From Pandoraea sp. ASV26 (GTDB taxonomy: Bacteria > Pseudomonadota > Gammaproteobacteria > Burkholderiales > Burkholderiaceae): 64,000 nucleotides of DNA. The stretch spans positions 28,542-92,541 of the forward strand of contig NZ_JAELTP010000010.1 in the NCBI RefSeq assembly GCF_016428915.1, written 5' to 3'. The translations under genes were made by a program, and so were the position numbers. Below, piece after piece: positions 1-8,958 of this stretch. The notes under the pieces are model-generated. The model was given only the letters and a program-made list of their open reading frames with translations. It made no database searches and was not told where the DNA came from. Within the stretch, counting starts at the first letter, position 1, and each line of letters begins with the position of its first letter.

Positions 1-2
1 TG

Positions 3-848
3 GTCAAGGCCTTGCAGGCGAACGGCCACACCGTGGGCTTCCTGGGTGACGGCATCAACGACGCCCCCGCACTGCGCGACGCCGACGTCGGCATCTCGGT
101 GGACACCGGTGCGGACATCGCCAAGGAAACCGCCGACATCATCCTGCTGGAGAAGAGCCTGATGGTGCTGGAGGAGGGCGTCATCAAGGGGCGCGAGACG
201 TTCGGCAACATCCTGAAGTACCTGAACATGACGGCCAGCTCGAACTTCGGCAACGTGTTCTCGGTGCTGGTGGCGAGCGCGTTCCTGCCGTGGCAGCCGA
301 TGCTTGCGATGCAATTGCTGGTGCAGAACCTCGTGTACGACATCTCGCAGATGTTCCTGCCGTGGGATCGCATGGATCCGGAGTTCCTCAAGAAGCCGCG
401 CAAGTGGGATGCGGGCAACATCCGGCGCTTCATGCTGTGGCTCGGACCGACCTCTTCGGTATTCGATATCACGACCTACATCCTGATGTGGACGGTCTTC
501 GGTGCGGGCGCGCTCTATCACGCCCAAGGCGGCGATGCCGGGCAGGTCATCATGAACTCGGGCTGGTTCGTCGAGGGGTTGGTGTCGCAGACGCTCGTGG
601 TGCATCTGCTGCGCACGCAGAAGATCCCGTTCCTGCAAAGCACGCCGGCGCTGCCGATCATGCTCTCGACGTCGGTGGCTATCGCGCTGGCCTGCTGGCT
701 GCCGTACTCGCCGTTTGCCGAGGCATTGGGCTTCGTCGCGCTGCCGGGTTCGTACTTCTACTGGCTCGTGGCGACCATGCTCGGTTACATCGCGCTGGCT
801 CAGGTGGTGAAGACGATCTACATCCGCCGCTTCGGCCGCTGGTTCTGA
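3..848 (+). CDS. mgtA: Magnesium-translocating P-type ATPase, C-terminal part (5' end outside window)
   Basis: This is the end of an inner-membrane P-type ATPase that imports Mg2+ using ATP. Seen: the P-domain hinge motif GDGINDAP near the start of the fragment, then the long MgtA/MgtB-type signature around KYLNMTASSNFGNVFSVL and YDISQMFLPWD, followed by five or six hydrophobic segments that form the C-terminal membrane domain and a typical ending FGRWF. About 281 codons are present; the family is near 900 residues, so the nucleotide-binding and phosphorylation domains lie to the left. The reading frame is already open at the window edge. The close match to the enterobacterial MgtA pattern makes the family call firm; whether it is called mgtA or mgtB cannot be settled from this fragment. 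Confidence 0.93.
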   Translation, partial: VKALQANGHTVGFLGDGINDAPALRDADVGISVDTGADIAKETADIILLEKSLMVLEEGVIKGRETFGNILKYLNMTASSNFGNVFSVLVASAFLPWQPMLAMQLLVQNLVYDISQMFLPWDRMDPEFLKKPRKWDAGNIRRFMLWLGPTSSVFDITTYILMWTVFGAGALYHAQGGDAGQVIMNSGWFVEGLVSQTLVVHLLRTQKIPFLQSTPALPIMLSTSVAIALACWLPYSPFAEALGFVALPGSYFYWLVATMLGYIALAQVVKTIYIRRFGRWF

Positions 849-895
849 TCGAGCCGCTCTCCGTAAAAAACACTCATTGATCTGATGCGACGCTT

Positions 896-911
896 CCGCC
901 CGTCAGGGCGG
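896..911 (+). terminator. Hairpin after mgtA
   Basis: A perfect 6-bp stem CCGCCC / GGGCGG with the loop GTCA lies 47 bases after the mgtA stop codon. No T-run follows on either strand, so it is only a weak terminator candidate; it could also be a leader structure of the next gene. Confidence 0.3.
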
Positions 912-948
912 GGGCTTGCGCCGCACACGCAAAAAAAGAGAACGACCC

Positions 949-1683
949 ATGAAGAAGCAACTAATGTATCTGGCGCTGCTCTGTCCGCTCAGCGCCTTCG
1001 CCGCTCACCCGCTGGTGACTGACGACACCGATACGCAAGGCGACGGCAAGTGGCAGTTCGAGACGAATGCCGAGATCACGTCGAAGCAGCAGGACATCGG
1101 GCGCCAGACCCTTTGGAACAGCACGCTCACACGGGGTGTGGGCGAGGCGCTCGACGTCTACGTCGAAATGCCGTACACCCACATCCAGCATCGCTCCGAC
1201 ACGGACGGCAATGGGATTGGCGATGTGGAGACCGGCGCCAAGTGGCGTATGTACGATGACGGGGCGTTCAGCGTTGGCCTCAAACCCTACCTGTCGTTCC
1301 CCACGGGCAACGACCGGCGCGGACTCGGCACCGGCCGGGTGAATGCCGGCGCCACGCTGCTCACGCAGTACGTGATCAACGACTGGACCTTTCTGGCCAA
1401 CGCCGGTGCCGTCTATCAGGCGAACCGTCAGGGGCAGCGGCAGTCGCTGTGGAAGGCGTCGGCTGCCGTGATGTACCGCGTGCTGCCCACGACGCAACTG
1501 ATCTTGGACGTCGGCACGTCGCAGAACCCCGACTTTGCGCAGCGAACCCGTCCGGCGTTCATGATTCTCGGCGCGATTTACAGCCCGAAGCCGTGGCTGG
1601 ATCTCGATATCGGCTATCGACGCGGGCTCAATCCGCAGACCTATGACTATTCATGGATGGGCGGCATGACCGCGCGCTGGTAA
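949..1683 (+). CDS. Outer-membrane MetA-pathway-type protein
   Basis: A secreted protein of 244 residues with a clear signal peptide (MKKQLMYLALLCPLSAFA, cleavage before AHPLVTDD). The body is made of alternating amphipathic strands and resembles the Phenol_MetA_deg family of outer-membrane beta-barrels, thought to help take up aromatic or other hydrophobic compounds. The start was placed at the ATG followed by the signal peptide; a longer reading from an upstream TTG would put charged residues before the signal peptide. It follows mgtA by 100 bases in the same direction. The substrate cannot be told from sequence. Confidence 0.7.
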   Translation: MKKQLMYLALLCPLSAFAAHPLVTDDTDTQGDGKWQFETNAEITSKQQDIGRQTLWNSTLTRGVGEALDVYVEMPYTHIQHRSDTDGNGIGDVETGAKWRMYDDGAFSVGLKPYLSFPTGNDRRGLGTGRVNAGATLLTQYVINDWTFLANAGAVYQANRQGQRQSLWKASAAVMYRVLPTTQLILDVGTSQNPDFAQRTRPAFMILGAIYSPKPWLDLDIGYRRGLNPQTYDYSWMGGMTARW

Positions 1684-1764
1684 GGATCTCAACCGTTCAG
1701 GACCGAAAGGTCAGGATCGAAAGACCGTGGCGTGGCAGGGCGGGGCGCCGCAAAACCTCGCTCG

Positions 1765-1793
1765 CCGGGACAAAGATAGCTTTGCCGTATAAT
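1765..1793 (+). promoter_or_regulatory. Probable promoter of the MarR gene
   Basis: A perfect TATAAT at 1788-1793 lies 53 bases before the MarR start codon and is followed by a run of T. No good -35 hexamer is found 16-18 bases upstream, so the promoter may depend on an extended or activated -10. Confidence 0.45.
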
Positions 1794-1845
1794 TTTTTTC
1801 CAAAGCCATTGTCCTGGCGTGCCGCGCCGCTTACCGAACGTTCCC

Positions 1846-2388
1846 ATGCCTAAATCGTCGGCCGCGAAGGCCCTCTCCGTCACGAATCCGGCCTGTCTCA
1901 TCGACGGTTCCGACGCCGAATTTCGTCATCTGATCAATGGCTTACTGCCGTTCGCCGCACGTCTGTTGTCGTTGCGCGACGGCTTTGGCAGTCTGATCGG
2001 GCTGACCGGCATCCAATACTCGCTGTTGCAGTCGGTGGTGCATCTGTCATCGCTTGGGGATGTCACCGTCAATCAACTGGCCGAGCATCTGCAACTGTCC
2101 GGTGCGTTCGTGACCATCGAGACGAACAAGCTCAAGGCGCTCAAGCTGATCGACAAGCGTCAGAATCCGGAAGACCGCCGCAAGATGCGCCTGACGGTCA
2201 CGGCGGCGGGTGCGAGGCGGCTTCACGAACTGACGGCCTCGCAACAGCGCATCAATGACGTGCTGTTTGAAGGCGTGACGCGCACCGAATTCAGGGTGCT
2301 TTGTGCCGTGGTCGACAGGCTGCTCGCCAACGGCGACCGCGCGACGCTCGATCTGAGTCACTTGCTGGCGATCCGCGACAAGCGTTGA
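1846..2388 (+). CDS. MarR-family transcriptional regulator
   Basis: A 180-residue winged-helix repressor or activator of the MarR family. The central DNA-binding part reads VNQLAEHLQLSGAFVTIETNKL, followed by the wing with the family's DxRRKMRLTVTAAG stretch (here EDRRKMRLTVTAAG). The flanking helices would form the dimer interface. The chosen ATG begins MPKSSAAKA; a GTG 27 bases upstream is possible but has no better ribosome site. It stands alone between an outer-membrane gene and the convergent iscS, so its target and ligand are not evident. Confidence 0.85.
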   Translation: MPKSSAAKALSVTNPACLIDGSDAEFRHLINGLLPFAARLLSLRDGFGSLIGLTGIQYSLLQSVVHLSSLGDVTVNQLAEHLQLSGAFVTIETNKLKALKLIDKRQNPEDRRKMRLTVTAAGARRLHELTASQQRINDVLFEGVTRTEFRVLCAVVDRLLANGDRATLDLSHLLAIRDKR

Positions 2389-2422
2389 TGGTTGAGTGCC
2401 CCGCCGCGGTGCCGGCGTTCGT

Positions 2423-3655
2423 TCAGTGAGCGGCCCACTGAATCGTGTTCAGGTCGACACCGTCCTGATACATATCCCATAGCGGGCTCATCTCGCGCAG
2501 TTTGCCGACGGCGCCACGTACCTGCTCGATCACGCTGTCGACCTCCGCCTCGGTCGAGAAGCGTCCCAGCGTGAAGCGAATGGAGCTATGCGCGAGTTCG
2601 TCGCTGCGCCCGAGCGCGCGCAGCACGTACGACGGCTCGAGCGATGCCGACGTGCACGCCGAGCCGGACGACACCGCCACGCCTCTGATCCCCATGATGA
2701 GCGACTCGCCTTCCACGAAGTTGAAGCTCACGTTCAGGTTGTGCGGCACGCGGTGCGTCATGTTGCCGTTGATATAAACCTCATCCATCACCTGAATCCC
2801 TGCCAGCAGACGGTCGCGCAGTGCGCCGATCCGTGCGGCTTCCGACGCAAGTTCGAGCTTCGCCAGCCGGAATGCTTCGCCCATGCCGACGATCTGATGC
2901 GTGGGCAATGTGCCCGAGCGCATGCCGCGTTCGTGGCCACCACCGTGAATCTGCGCTTCGATACGAATGCGCGGCTTGCGGCGCACATATAAGGCGCCGA
3001 TGCCCTTCGGGCCATAGAGCTTGTGGGCGGAGACCGTCATCAGATCGACCTTGAGCGTTTGCAGATCGATCGGAATCTTGCCGGCTGCCTGCACGGCGTC
3101 GCAGTGAAACACGATGCCGCGCTCGCGGCATAGCTCGCCAATCTCCGCGATCGGCTGAATCACACCAATCTCACTGTTCACCATCATCACCGATACCAGG
3201 ATGGTGTCCGGGCGCAGCGCGTCGCGCACCGCTTCGACGGTAATCAGACCGTCTGCCTGCACGTCGAGATACGTGACCTCGAACCCTTGGCGTTCCAGCT
3301 CGCGCATGGGGTCGAGCACCGCCTTGTGCTCGGTCTTCACGGTAATGAGGTGCTTGCCTTTACCGCTGTAGAAATTCGCCGCGCCTTTGATGGCGAGGTT
3401 GTTGCCTTCGGTCGCGCCCGAGGTCCAGACGATCTCGCGCGAGTCGGCGCCGAGCAGCGCGGCGACATGTTCGCGGGCCGTCTCGACCGCATCTTCGGCC
3501 GCCCAGCCGTAGCTGTGACTGCGCGACGCAGGATTGCCGAAGTTGACGTTCAGGTACGGAACCATTTTCTCGACCACACGCGGATCGACCGGCGTCGTTG
3601 CGCTGTAGTCCATGTAGATGGGGGCTTCGAAAAGCGACGACGTAGTAGACGGCAT
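2423..3655 (-). CDS. iscS: Cysteine desulfurase IscS
   Basis: A PLP enzyme that takes sulfur from L-cysteine for Fe-S cluster and tRNA thiolation pathways. At 410 residues it is near the usual length. Seen: His110 in TEHKAVLDP, the PLP-binding Lys212 in [10 protein letters not shown], and the active-site Cys334 in the mobile loop [12 protein letters not shown], typical of class I (IscS/NifS). The start is taken at [20 protein letters not shown] because the core fold begins there; an upstream in-frame start would add 28 unrelated residues. Unlike a normal isc operon there is no iscR, iscU or hscB beside it. Its 5' side faces nsrR across about 600 bases, so it may be a second or relocated iscS linked to nitric-oxide stress. 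Confidence 0.93.
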   Translation of the reverse strand: MPSTTSSLFEAPIYMDYSATTPVDPRVVEKMVPYLNVNFGNPASRSHSYGWAAEDAVETAREHVAALLGADSREIVWTSGATEGNNLAIKGAANFYSGKGKHLITVKTEHKAVLDPMRELERQGFEVTYLDVQADGLITVEAVRDALRPDTILVSVMMVNSEIGVIQPIAEIGELCRERGIVFHCDAVQAAGKIPIDLQTLKVDLMTVSAHKLYGPKGIGALYVRRKPRIRIEAQIHGGGHERGMRSGTLPTHQIVGMGEAFRLAKLELASEAARIGALRDRLLAGIQVMDEVYINGNMTHRVPHNLNVSFNFVEGESLIMGIRGVAVSSGSACTSASLEPSYVLRALGRSDELAHSSIRFTLGRFSTEAEVDSVIEQVRGAVGKLREMSPLWDMYQDGVDLNTIQWAAH

Positions 3656-4015
3656 GGGGGACTCCGAATCGTCCGGTGGACCTCTTGAATTGCGGCCGAG
3701 TGTAGCACCGCATTTCCGACGTATCGCACTCTCCCACATTGAAAAAAGGGTTTCATGCCGTCGATTTTTTGTGCCGGACGTTTCGGGTAAACGAGATGAG
3801 TTGCGCGCAATCAGGTTGTGCCCGGTGCCATGCGCTACCCGTGAAACCCCAATGCCAGTAAGGGTTTAGGCCGTTTGTGGTGCGGCAATGAACCTGCGAA
3901 ATGCGCGGGCATTGTCAGCGCGATCGGGGTTTTGATTTCTTGTTTTGCAGATTTTTTAACTTTCTATAATTGCTAATAAATAAAGCTAAAATTAAAAATA
4001 TGTCTATTGGATGAG

Positions 4016-4180
4016 ATGACGAGAACCCGATCGTTTCGCTTCGCTCGCCGGCTTGATAACGAGGTAATCGTGAGCGAGGTATCGACCGCATCGCATCTTC
4101 CGGAAGACGAGGCGAGACAGTTTCGTCGCGCGCTTGCTATGTTCGCTACCAGGGTGGCGTATGGCCTTGGCGGCACATAA
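4016..4180 (+). CDS. Possible small protein of 54 residues
   Basis: An open frame between iscS and nsrR that begins MTRTRSFRFARRLDNEVI and ends in GLGGT. It is basic at the start and has ordinary GC-rich codon use. It starts directly after an AT-rich stretch (about 3940-4005) that could hold its promoter, but no clear Shine-Dalgarno sequence precedes the ATG. Its stop codon overlaps the NsrR-like site. No family is recognised and it may be chance. Confidence 0.22.
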   Translation: MTRTRSFRFARRLDNEVIVSEVSTASHLPEDEARQFRRALAMFATRVAYGLGGT

Positions 4181-4202
4181 GATGCATATCGATGCCATGT
4201 TA
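4179..4202. promoter_or_regulatory. Candidate NsrR operator before nsrR
   Basis: The stretch AAGATGCATATCGATGCCAT resembles the known NsrR site pattern, an AAGATGCAT half followed by its inverted copy about 11 bp apart. Here the left half is exact and the right half (ATGCCATGTT) is imperfect. It lies about 70 bases before the nsrR start, the right place for autoregulation and perhaps for control of the divergent iscS. Confidence 0.45.
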
Positions 4203-4271
4203 AACTGCTTCGCAAGATTTCCGGGCGGCACGCCGTGCCGCCTTGTTCGTTCCCGCTGTGTTCCCCCCTGA

Positions 4272-4763
4272 ATGCGACTCACCGACCATACCGATTACAG
4301 TTTGCGCACGCTGATTTACGTCGCGGTTCATCCCGACGAGCTGGTGCACGTGCAATCCGTGGCCGAGGCGTTCGACATTCCCAAGAACCACCTCGTGAAG
4401 ATCGTGCAAAAGCTCGGCCAACTGGGCTTTTTGCATACCGTGCGCGGGCGCTCGGGCGGCATTCGCCTGGGACGTGCGCCGGAGCGCATCGGACTCGGCG
4501 AAGTGGTGCGGGCGATGGAGCCGGACTTCGCGCTGGTCGAGTGCTTCCATGAGGACGAGAATGCCTGCGTCATCACGTCCGCGTGCCATTTGCGCAGCGT
4601 GCTGGGCGATGCGTTGCGCGCCTACTTTGCGGTGCTCGACCGCTACACGCTGGCCGATCTGGTCGACAAGCCCGCGGTGTTGCAACGCCTGCTAGGGAAT
4701 GCGGTGGCAACCGCGATTCCGCTCGCGCACATCAAGGTCAAACGACGCGCCTCCGAGTCGTAA
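4272..4763 (+). CDS. nsrR: Nitric-oxide-sensing Rrf2-family repressor NsrR
   Basis: An Fe-S transcription factor of 163 residues that represses NO-detoxification genes until NO destroys its cluster. Seen: the N-terminal winged helix MRLTDHTDYSLRTLIYVA, the recognition part AEAFDIPKNHLVKIVQKL with the wing VRGRSGGIRLGR, and three cysteines (91, 99, 105) in the spacing of the NsrR cluster loop rather than that of IscR. The ending AVLDRYTLADLV is also typical of NsrR. No hmp or nor gene is next to it; its neighbour across the intergenic region is iscS. Confidence 0.88.
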   Translation: MRLTDHTDYSLRTLIYVAVHPDELVHVQSVAEAFDIPKNHLVKIVQKLGQLGFLHTVRGRSGGIRLGRAPERIGLGEVVRAMEPDFALVECFHEDENACVITSACHLRSVLGDALRAYFAVLDRYTLADLVDKPAVLQRLLGNAVATAIPLAHIKVKRRASES

Positions 4764-5060
4764 TCCCGAGTGAGTGTCGGACAAGCTTCGTTCGTATCTC
4801 AGCCTGTTTTTTTCATCAATCCCCCGATTTTCTGACCGGCATATCGATCTTCACTATCGACGCCATAGCGTTGGTTAATGGCTATTGCGATATCTGGACG
4901 ATTGGTTGCATCTTGCGGACGCGCAGCCGCGAAATTTGCGTCGCCCTTTCGTACTCTTGAGTCATACCCGATAGCGTTTGCCCAGCCGTTCAAGGATCGA
5001 GGCAGGCGCACGAGGAAAACCGACACCCGGCACGCAATGCCGAACGAAAGGAGTCTCACC

Positions 5061-5351
5061 ATGAACGCTCGTATTTTCGCCGCTGCCCTGATCGCCACCG
5101 CTACGCTGGGTTCCGCTTCGGCGTTTGCGCAAACGCAGACCGCCGATGCCGGCCAACCCGCCGCCACCCAGGGTCTCACCCGTGCACAAGTGCGCGAAGA
5201 ACTGCGTCAGGCACGCGCTTCAGGCCAACTCGATCAGTCGCTCCAAACGTATCCGTCGCTGCTGCAACAACGCTCATCGGCCGGCCGCTCGCGCGCGCAG
5301 GTTCGCTCGGAAATTGGTACGGGCGCCGGTGTCGCTGACAACCGCGCCTGA
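5061..5351 (+). CDS. DUF4148 small exported protein
   Basis: A 96-residue protein with a signal peptide ending AFAQTQTAD, then a low-complexity Ala/Gln segment and the DUF4148 motif LTRAQVREELRQARASGQLD, common in Burkholderiaceae and usually present in many copies per genome. The start has a strong ribosome site, AAAGGAG, eight bases before ATG. The function of the family is unknown; a periplasmic location is inferred. A short C/G-rich hairpin around an A6 run follows the gene. Confidence 0.85.
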   Translation: MNARIFAAALIATATLGSASAFAQTQTADAGQPAATQGLTRAQVREELRQARASGQLDQSLQTYPSLLQQRSSAGRSRAQVRSEIGTGAGVADNRA

Positions 5352-5459
5352 GGTGTCGGGATCCGTCGGACGTCGTCGAGCGGCAAAAAAGCCGGTTCAA
5401 GCAAGGGTTGGGTAAATCCTCCATAATCGGCGCACCGGGTTATTCAACTTGAGTGCGCC

Positions 5460-6350
5460 ATGGACCGGCTCTCCACCCTGATCTCGAATTTCGGCGTTCG
5501 CGCCGGTGTTTTTCATAGCGGCGGCCTTTGTGGCATTGCCAGCTACGGTATCGACGCCCATGACGGCGGACACCTTCATTTGTTGCGTGCGGGCGAAGTC
5601 GCGTTGGTGCTTGAAGACGGCTCACGGCAGGACATCGTCGAGCCATCGTTGATCTTCTTTCCACGCCGCAATCAGCATCAGTTGCTCTCAGGCGAAGGCG
5701 TACAAACGGAACTCGTGTGCGGATCGCTCTCGTTCGACGGCGGTCACCACAATCCGCTGGTCGCTGCACTGCCGGAATATCTCGTCCTTCCGACGAAATC
5801 GCTCTCCACGCTCGATCTCACGTTGAACTGGTTGTTCGCGGAGGCGTTCGGTACGCAGTGCGGGCGTCTGGCCGTCATGGATCGCTTGTTCGAGCTGCTC
5901 GTCATCCAGTTGCTGCGTCATGTGCTGGAGACGCGCATCGTGAGTCGCGGCATGCTTGCGGGGCTGGCCGATCCGCGGCTTGCGCGGGCGCTGCATGTGA
6001 TTCACCATCAGCCGGGCGAAGCGTGGACGGTGGAGTCGCTGGCGAGCACGGCCAATATGTCGCGCGCCAACTTTGCCGCGCAGTTTCGTGAGGTCATCGG
6101 GCAGTCCCCGGCGGACTATCTGCTGGACTGGCGCATCGGGCTTGCGCAGAAGCGGTTGCGCGACGGGCAGCCGATTGCCCGGGTGGCGGACGAGGTGGGG
6201 TACGAAAGTGCGTCGGCGCTGGCGCGCGCTTTTCGGCGCAAGACCGGCAGCAGCCCGCGTGACTGGCTGCGCGCCCAGATGCACGCCGTGACGATGCTGC
6301 CGCCACCGCGCGTGACCCTCGTGCCGCCATTGCCGGCGCAGGCGGCTTGA
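5460..6350 (+). CDS. AraC-family transcriptional regulator with cupin domain
   Basis: A regulator of 296 residues. The N-terminal half (about 1-170) looks like the cupin_6 ligand domain: GGHLHLLRAGEVALV, then PSLIFFPRRNQHQL. The C-terminal 100 residues carry the double helix-turn-helix of AraC proteins, with VESLASTANMSRANFAAQF as the first helix pair and IARVADEVGYESASALARAF as the second. It lies alone between the DUF4148 gene and the convergent porin, so its target is not evident; in this subfamily it is often an adjacent oxidoreductase or transporter, which is not found here. Confidence 0.88.
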   Translation: MDRLSTLISNFGVRAGVFHSGGLCGIASYGIDAHDGGHLHLLRAGEVALVLEDGSRQDIVEPSLIFFPRRNQHQLLSGEGVQTELVCGSLSFDGGHHNPLVAALPEYLVLPTKSLSTLDLTLNWLFAEAFGTQCGRLAVMDRLFELLVIQLLRHVLETRIVSRGMLAGLADPRLARALHVIHHQPGEAWTVESLASTANMSRANFAAQFREVIGQSPADYLLDWRIGLAQKRLRDGQPIARVADEVGYESASALARAFRRKTGSSPRDWLRAQMHAVTMLPPPRVTLVPPLPAQAA

Positions 6351-6355
6351 GCAAA

Positions 6356-6372
6356 GCCCGGCGAGGCCGGGC
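6356..6372 (+). terminator. Terminator hairpin after the AraC gene
   Basis: A perfect 7-bp stem GCCCGGC / GCCGGGC with a GAG loop begins five bases after the araC-type stop codon. The following bases are GAAAATC rather than a T-run, so termination may be partial. Confidence 0.45.
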
Positions 6373-6464
6373 GAAAATCATGCTTCACAAGATTCACAAC
6401 ACCGGCCGGGACGTATGCCAAGGCGCAACGTCACCGGCCGGTTGGTTTTCCAGCCTCGGAAAAC

Positions 6465-7700
6465 TCAGAAAACGTGGCTGACACCCAGGCGCACGACCGT
6501 CTGCGAGTTCGTCGCCGACGACATGCCGTTGGCCGCATCGCCAACCGAGGCCGTGGCGTCGATCACGTTGCCGAAGGCGTCGAGCGTGCTGCCCGAGGCT
6601 TTCTGATAACCCGCGAGTGCATACAGTTCAGTGCGCTTGGACAGGTTGTAGAACGCCGCCAGATTGAACTGGTGATACTTCGCACCCGACGTGTTAGCCG
6701 CCGGTGCATTCACGTTCGTGAAGCTGTAACCGCCGCCCAGCCGGAACGCATTGGTGACGCGATACATCGCCAGCACGCCGACCGAGTCGAACTTGGCGGT
6801 GCGCGTAAAGCGCGAGTAGCTGCCTGCCGAGTACTCCGTGTGGCTGTAGTTCGCCCCCAGCGTGGTGTCGCCGATCTGGTACGTCATCGAGGTGGCGATG
6901 ATGTCGCGCGCCTTGGCGCTGGCATAACCGGCGTTGATCGACGACCCGAACGCCGATTCGGACGACCCCGCCCAGCTTCCGATCGTCGTGTCGGTGGCGC
7001 TCGCCTTGTCGTTGTTGGCGTGCGAGTAGCCCAGGCCCCAGGTGATCGGGCCGTTTGCGTACTGCCCCGCGAGGCCCCACGTGTTCTGACGTCCCATCGT
7101 GCCGGGCTGGCCGCCGAAGCCGTACATGGCGCCGAAGGTGAAGCCGCCCCACGTCGGTGAGCGGTATTTCACACTGTTGTTCACGCGCGAGCTGTGGTCG
7201 AGGTTGTCGACGTCGCCCGGGTGTGCGGCAACGCCCGAGAGCAGTGCCGTGCCCCCGACCGAGCCGACCAGATCGATCAGCGGGTCGTACTGGCGGCCGA
7301 GCGTGACGGTGCCATAAGCCTTGTCCTGAAGGCCGACGTATGCGTGACGGCCGAACTCTGCGCCACCCTGGCTTGCGGTGCCGTTGCCGATGTTGAAGCC
7401 GTTCTCGAGGCGGAACAGGGCCTTCAGGCCGTTGCCGAGATCTTCCGTTCCCTGCATGCCCCAGCGGCTGCCTTGCCATGTGCCGCTCTGGAACGCGTAG
7501 TTCGATGCGCCATTGATCGCGGCCGGTCGGCCGGCAGCGCCTGCGCGGGTGACGCTCGCGACATTGCTGGCGTAGCCGATGCCGCCGTCGACGATACCGT
7601 ACAGCGTGATGTTGGACTGGGCGTGCGCGAGCGTTGCGGCACCACAGCCGATAACCAGTGCGGCGGCACGGGCGAGAGGAGAGCGAGCAAGAGACTTCAT
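6465..7700 (-). CDS. Gram-negative porin (general diffusion, OmpC/Burkholderia type)
   Basis: A 411-residue outer-membrane trimeric porin. It has a signal peptide ending ATLAHAQ, then SNITLYGIVDGGIGYASN, the standard first strand of beta-proteobacterial porins. Repeated markers follow: RWGMQGTEDLGNGLKALFRLENGF, RHAYVGLQDKAYGTVTLGRQYDP and the ending RLGVSHVF with a terminal Phe needed for BAM recognition. The start is set at MKSLARSPLARA, where the signal peptide begins; 42 residues further upstream are open but not signal-like. No regulator or transporter shares its transcript. The pore's selectivity cannot be told. Confidence 0.95.
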   Translation of the reverse strand: MKSLARSPLARAAALVIGCGAATLAHAQSNITLYGIVDGGIGYASNVASVTRAGAAGRPAAINGASNYAFQSGTWQGSRWGMQGTEDLGNGLKALFRLENGFNIGNGTASQGGAEFGRHAYVGLQDKAYGTVTLGRQYDPLIDLVGSVGGTALLSGVAAHPGDVDNLDHSSRVNNSVKYRSPTWGGFTFGAMYGFGGQPGTMGRQNTWGLAGQYANGPITWGLGYSHANNDKASATDTTIGSWAGSSESAFGSSINAGYASAKARDIIATSMTYQIGDTTLGANYSHTEYSAGSYSRFTRTAKFDSVGVLAMYRVTNAFRLGGGYSFTNVNAPAANTSGAKYHQFNLAAFYNLSKRTELYALAGYQKASGSTLDAFGNVIDATASVGDAANGMSSATNSQTVVRLGVSHVF

Positions 7701-7916
7701 GGTGTGTTTCCTGAGCGTGGCAGAGAGGTGCGATGCATTTCCCGTTATGACGATCGGTGTTGTCGCATCGCGATTGAAATTAGGAATCCTAAAAATATGG
7801 CAAACGATTCTCCGTGGGGAAGTCACCTGACTTCAGCGGAAAATCGGGCCGCGCGATGTTCGTTCAGCGCGCGGCCATGGAGGGGCTTGGACCTTGGGGG
7901 CTTGTTGCGGCGCGGA

Positions 7917-8915
7917 TTATTTGGCTGCGCTTTGTCCCTGATTGGCGATTGCGGCGCGCAAGCGGGCGGGGGAGTCGGTCATCACGGCATCGAAACCGAG
8001 TTGCGACGCCGCTTCGAAGTCTTGTGCCGTCTCGACGCCGAAGGCGACGAGATGCACGTCGCCGCGCGACTTGAAGCATTGCACGGCGGCAGGCGTCCAC
8101 CAGTTCGCGACGACTTTCGAGACACCTTCGCCGAGCGTGAAGCGCTCCACCACTTCCACCTGTCGATGGAACTCGATGCCGGCCCACGTGCCGGGGGCGG
8201 GCGGCGTGGCGCATTGACCGGCGAGCGCGGCGGCCACGAGGCGGTTGCGGGTGGCGTCGCGCGATTCGAACAGTTGTGCCTGCGCACGGCGAGCGCGCAT
8301 GCGGTCGGTCGCTTCGGCTTCGGTCGAGTACAGGCGTACGCGCGACCAGGCGTTTGTCTCGTCGAGCACCTTGATGACGGCTTCGACCAGCGGCGCGGCG
8401 GGTGTCTGCTTCATGTCGAGCAGCACGGGCACGTTGGCGGGCACGGCGGCGAGGGCTTCGCGCAACGTGGGAATCGGCAGCGGATGGTCACGGTACGGAT
8501 AGACGGTCTGCCCGTCGGCCGCCTTGCGGGAGAACGTATAGCCTGCGTTGAGCTTGCTCACGTCGGCGTAGTCGACATCGGCGAGCTTGCCGCGGCCGTC
8601 CGTCAGCGCGGAGAGATCGGCGGGGCGATACATGACCGGTACGCCATCGCGCGTGACCTGTACCGTCATCCACAGCGCCTGCGCACCGTTCTGCAACGCG
8701 TTGGTGAAGGCTTGCACCGTGTTTTCAGGGGAGTCGCCGGTGCCGCCGCGATGCGCGACGATTAGCGGGGCGGCGCTGGCAGCGCTCGGCGTCAGCGTGC
8801 CGAAGGCGCAGGCGAGGACGGCGAGGCTTGCGGCGGCAACGCGCGTCCACGCAGGCATGGCTGACGTGGCCGACGTGGCGAAGGTGCGGCGGGAGCGGGG
8901 GGCGGCGGAGTGCAT
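7917..8915 (-). CDS. Glycerophosphodiester phosphodiesterase, exported
   Basis: A 332-residue enzyme that splits glycerophosphodiesters to sn-glycerol-3-phosphate and an alcohol. After a Tat/Sec-like hydrophobic leader ending SAASA, the GDPD core begins APLIVAHRGGTGDSPENTVQAF, with His-Arg and Glu-Asn as catalytic and metal residues. The second half shows VPVLLDMKQTP and the ending GFDAVMTDSPARLRAAI. In the typical motif the segment after the first strand reads D(V)xxTKDG, whereas here it reads WMTVQVTRDGVPVMYR, so one acidic metal ligand (ELDVxxTKD) is replaced. A second ATG 57 bases inside gives a shorter leader. It is transcribed after a GlpR-like gene with a 43-base gap, which supports glycerol-phosphate scavenging. 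Confidence 0.85.
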   Translation of the reverse strand: MHSAAPRSRRTFATSATSAMPAWTRVAAASLAVLACAFGTLTPSAASAAPLIVAHRGGTGDSPENTVQAFTNALQNGAQALWMTVQVTRDGVPVMYRPADLSALTDGRGKLADVDYADVSKLNAGYTFSRKAADGQTVYPYRDHPLPIPTLREALAAVPANVPVLLDMKQTPAAPLVEAVIKVLDETNAWSRVRLYSTEAEATDRMRARRAQAQLFESRDATRNRLVAAALAGQCATPPAPGTWAGIEFHRQVEVVERFTLGEGVSKVVANWWTPAAVQCFKSRGDVHLVAFGVETAQDFEAASQLGFDAVMTDSPARLRAAIANQGQSAAK

Positions 8916-8958
8916 GACGGGCGGTCTCGAGGCGAAAGAGTAAGCGATCGGTGTCGGA

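Noticed and set aside
7194..8765. Plus-strand open frame of 523 codons
   Set aside because: It runs antisense to the porin and the phosphodiesterase, both with clear families and signal peptides. It is a shadow frame of GC-rich codons.
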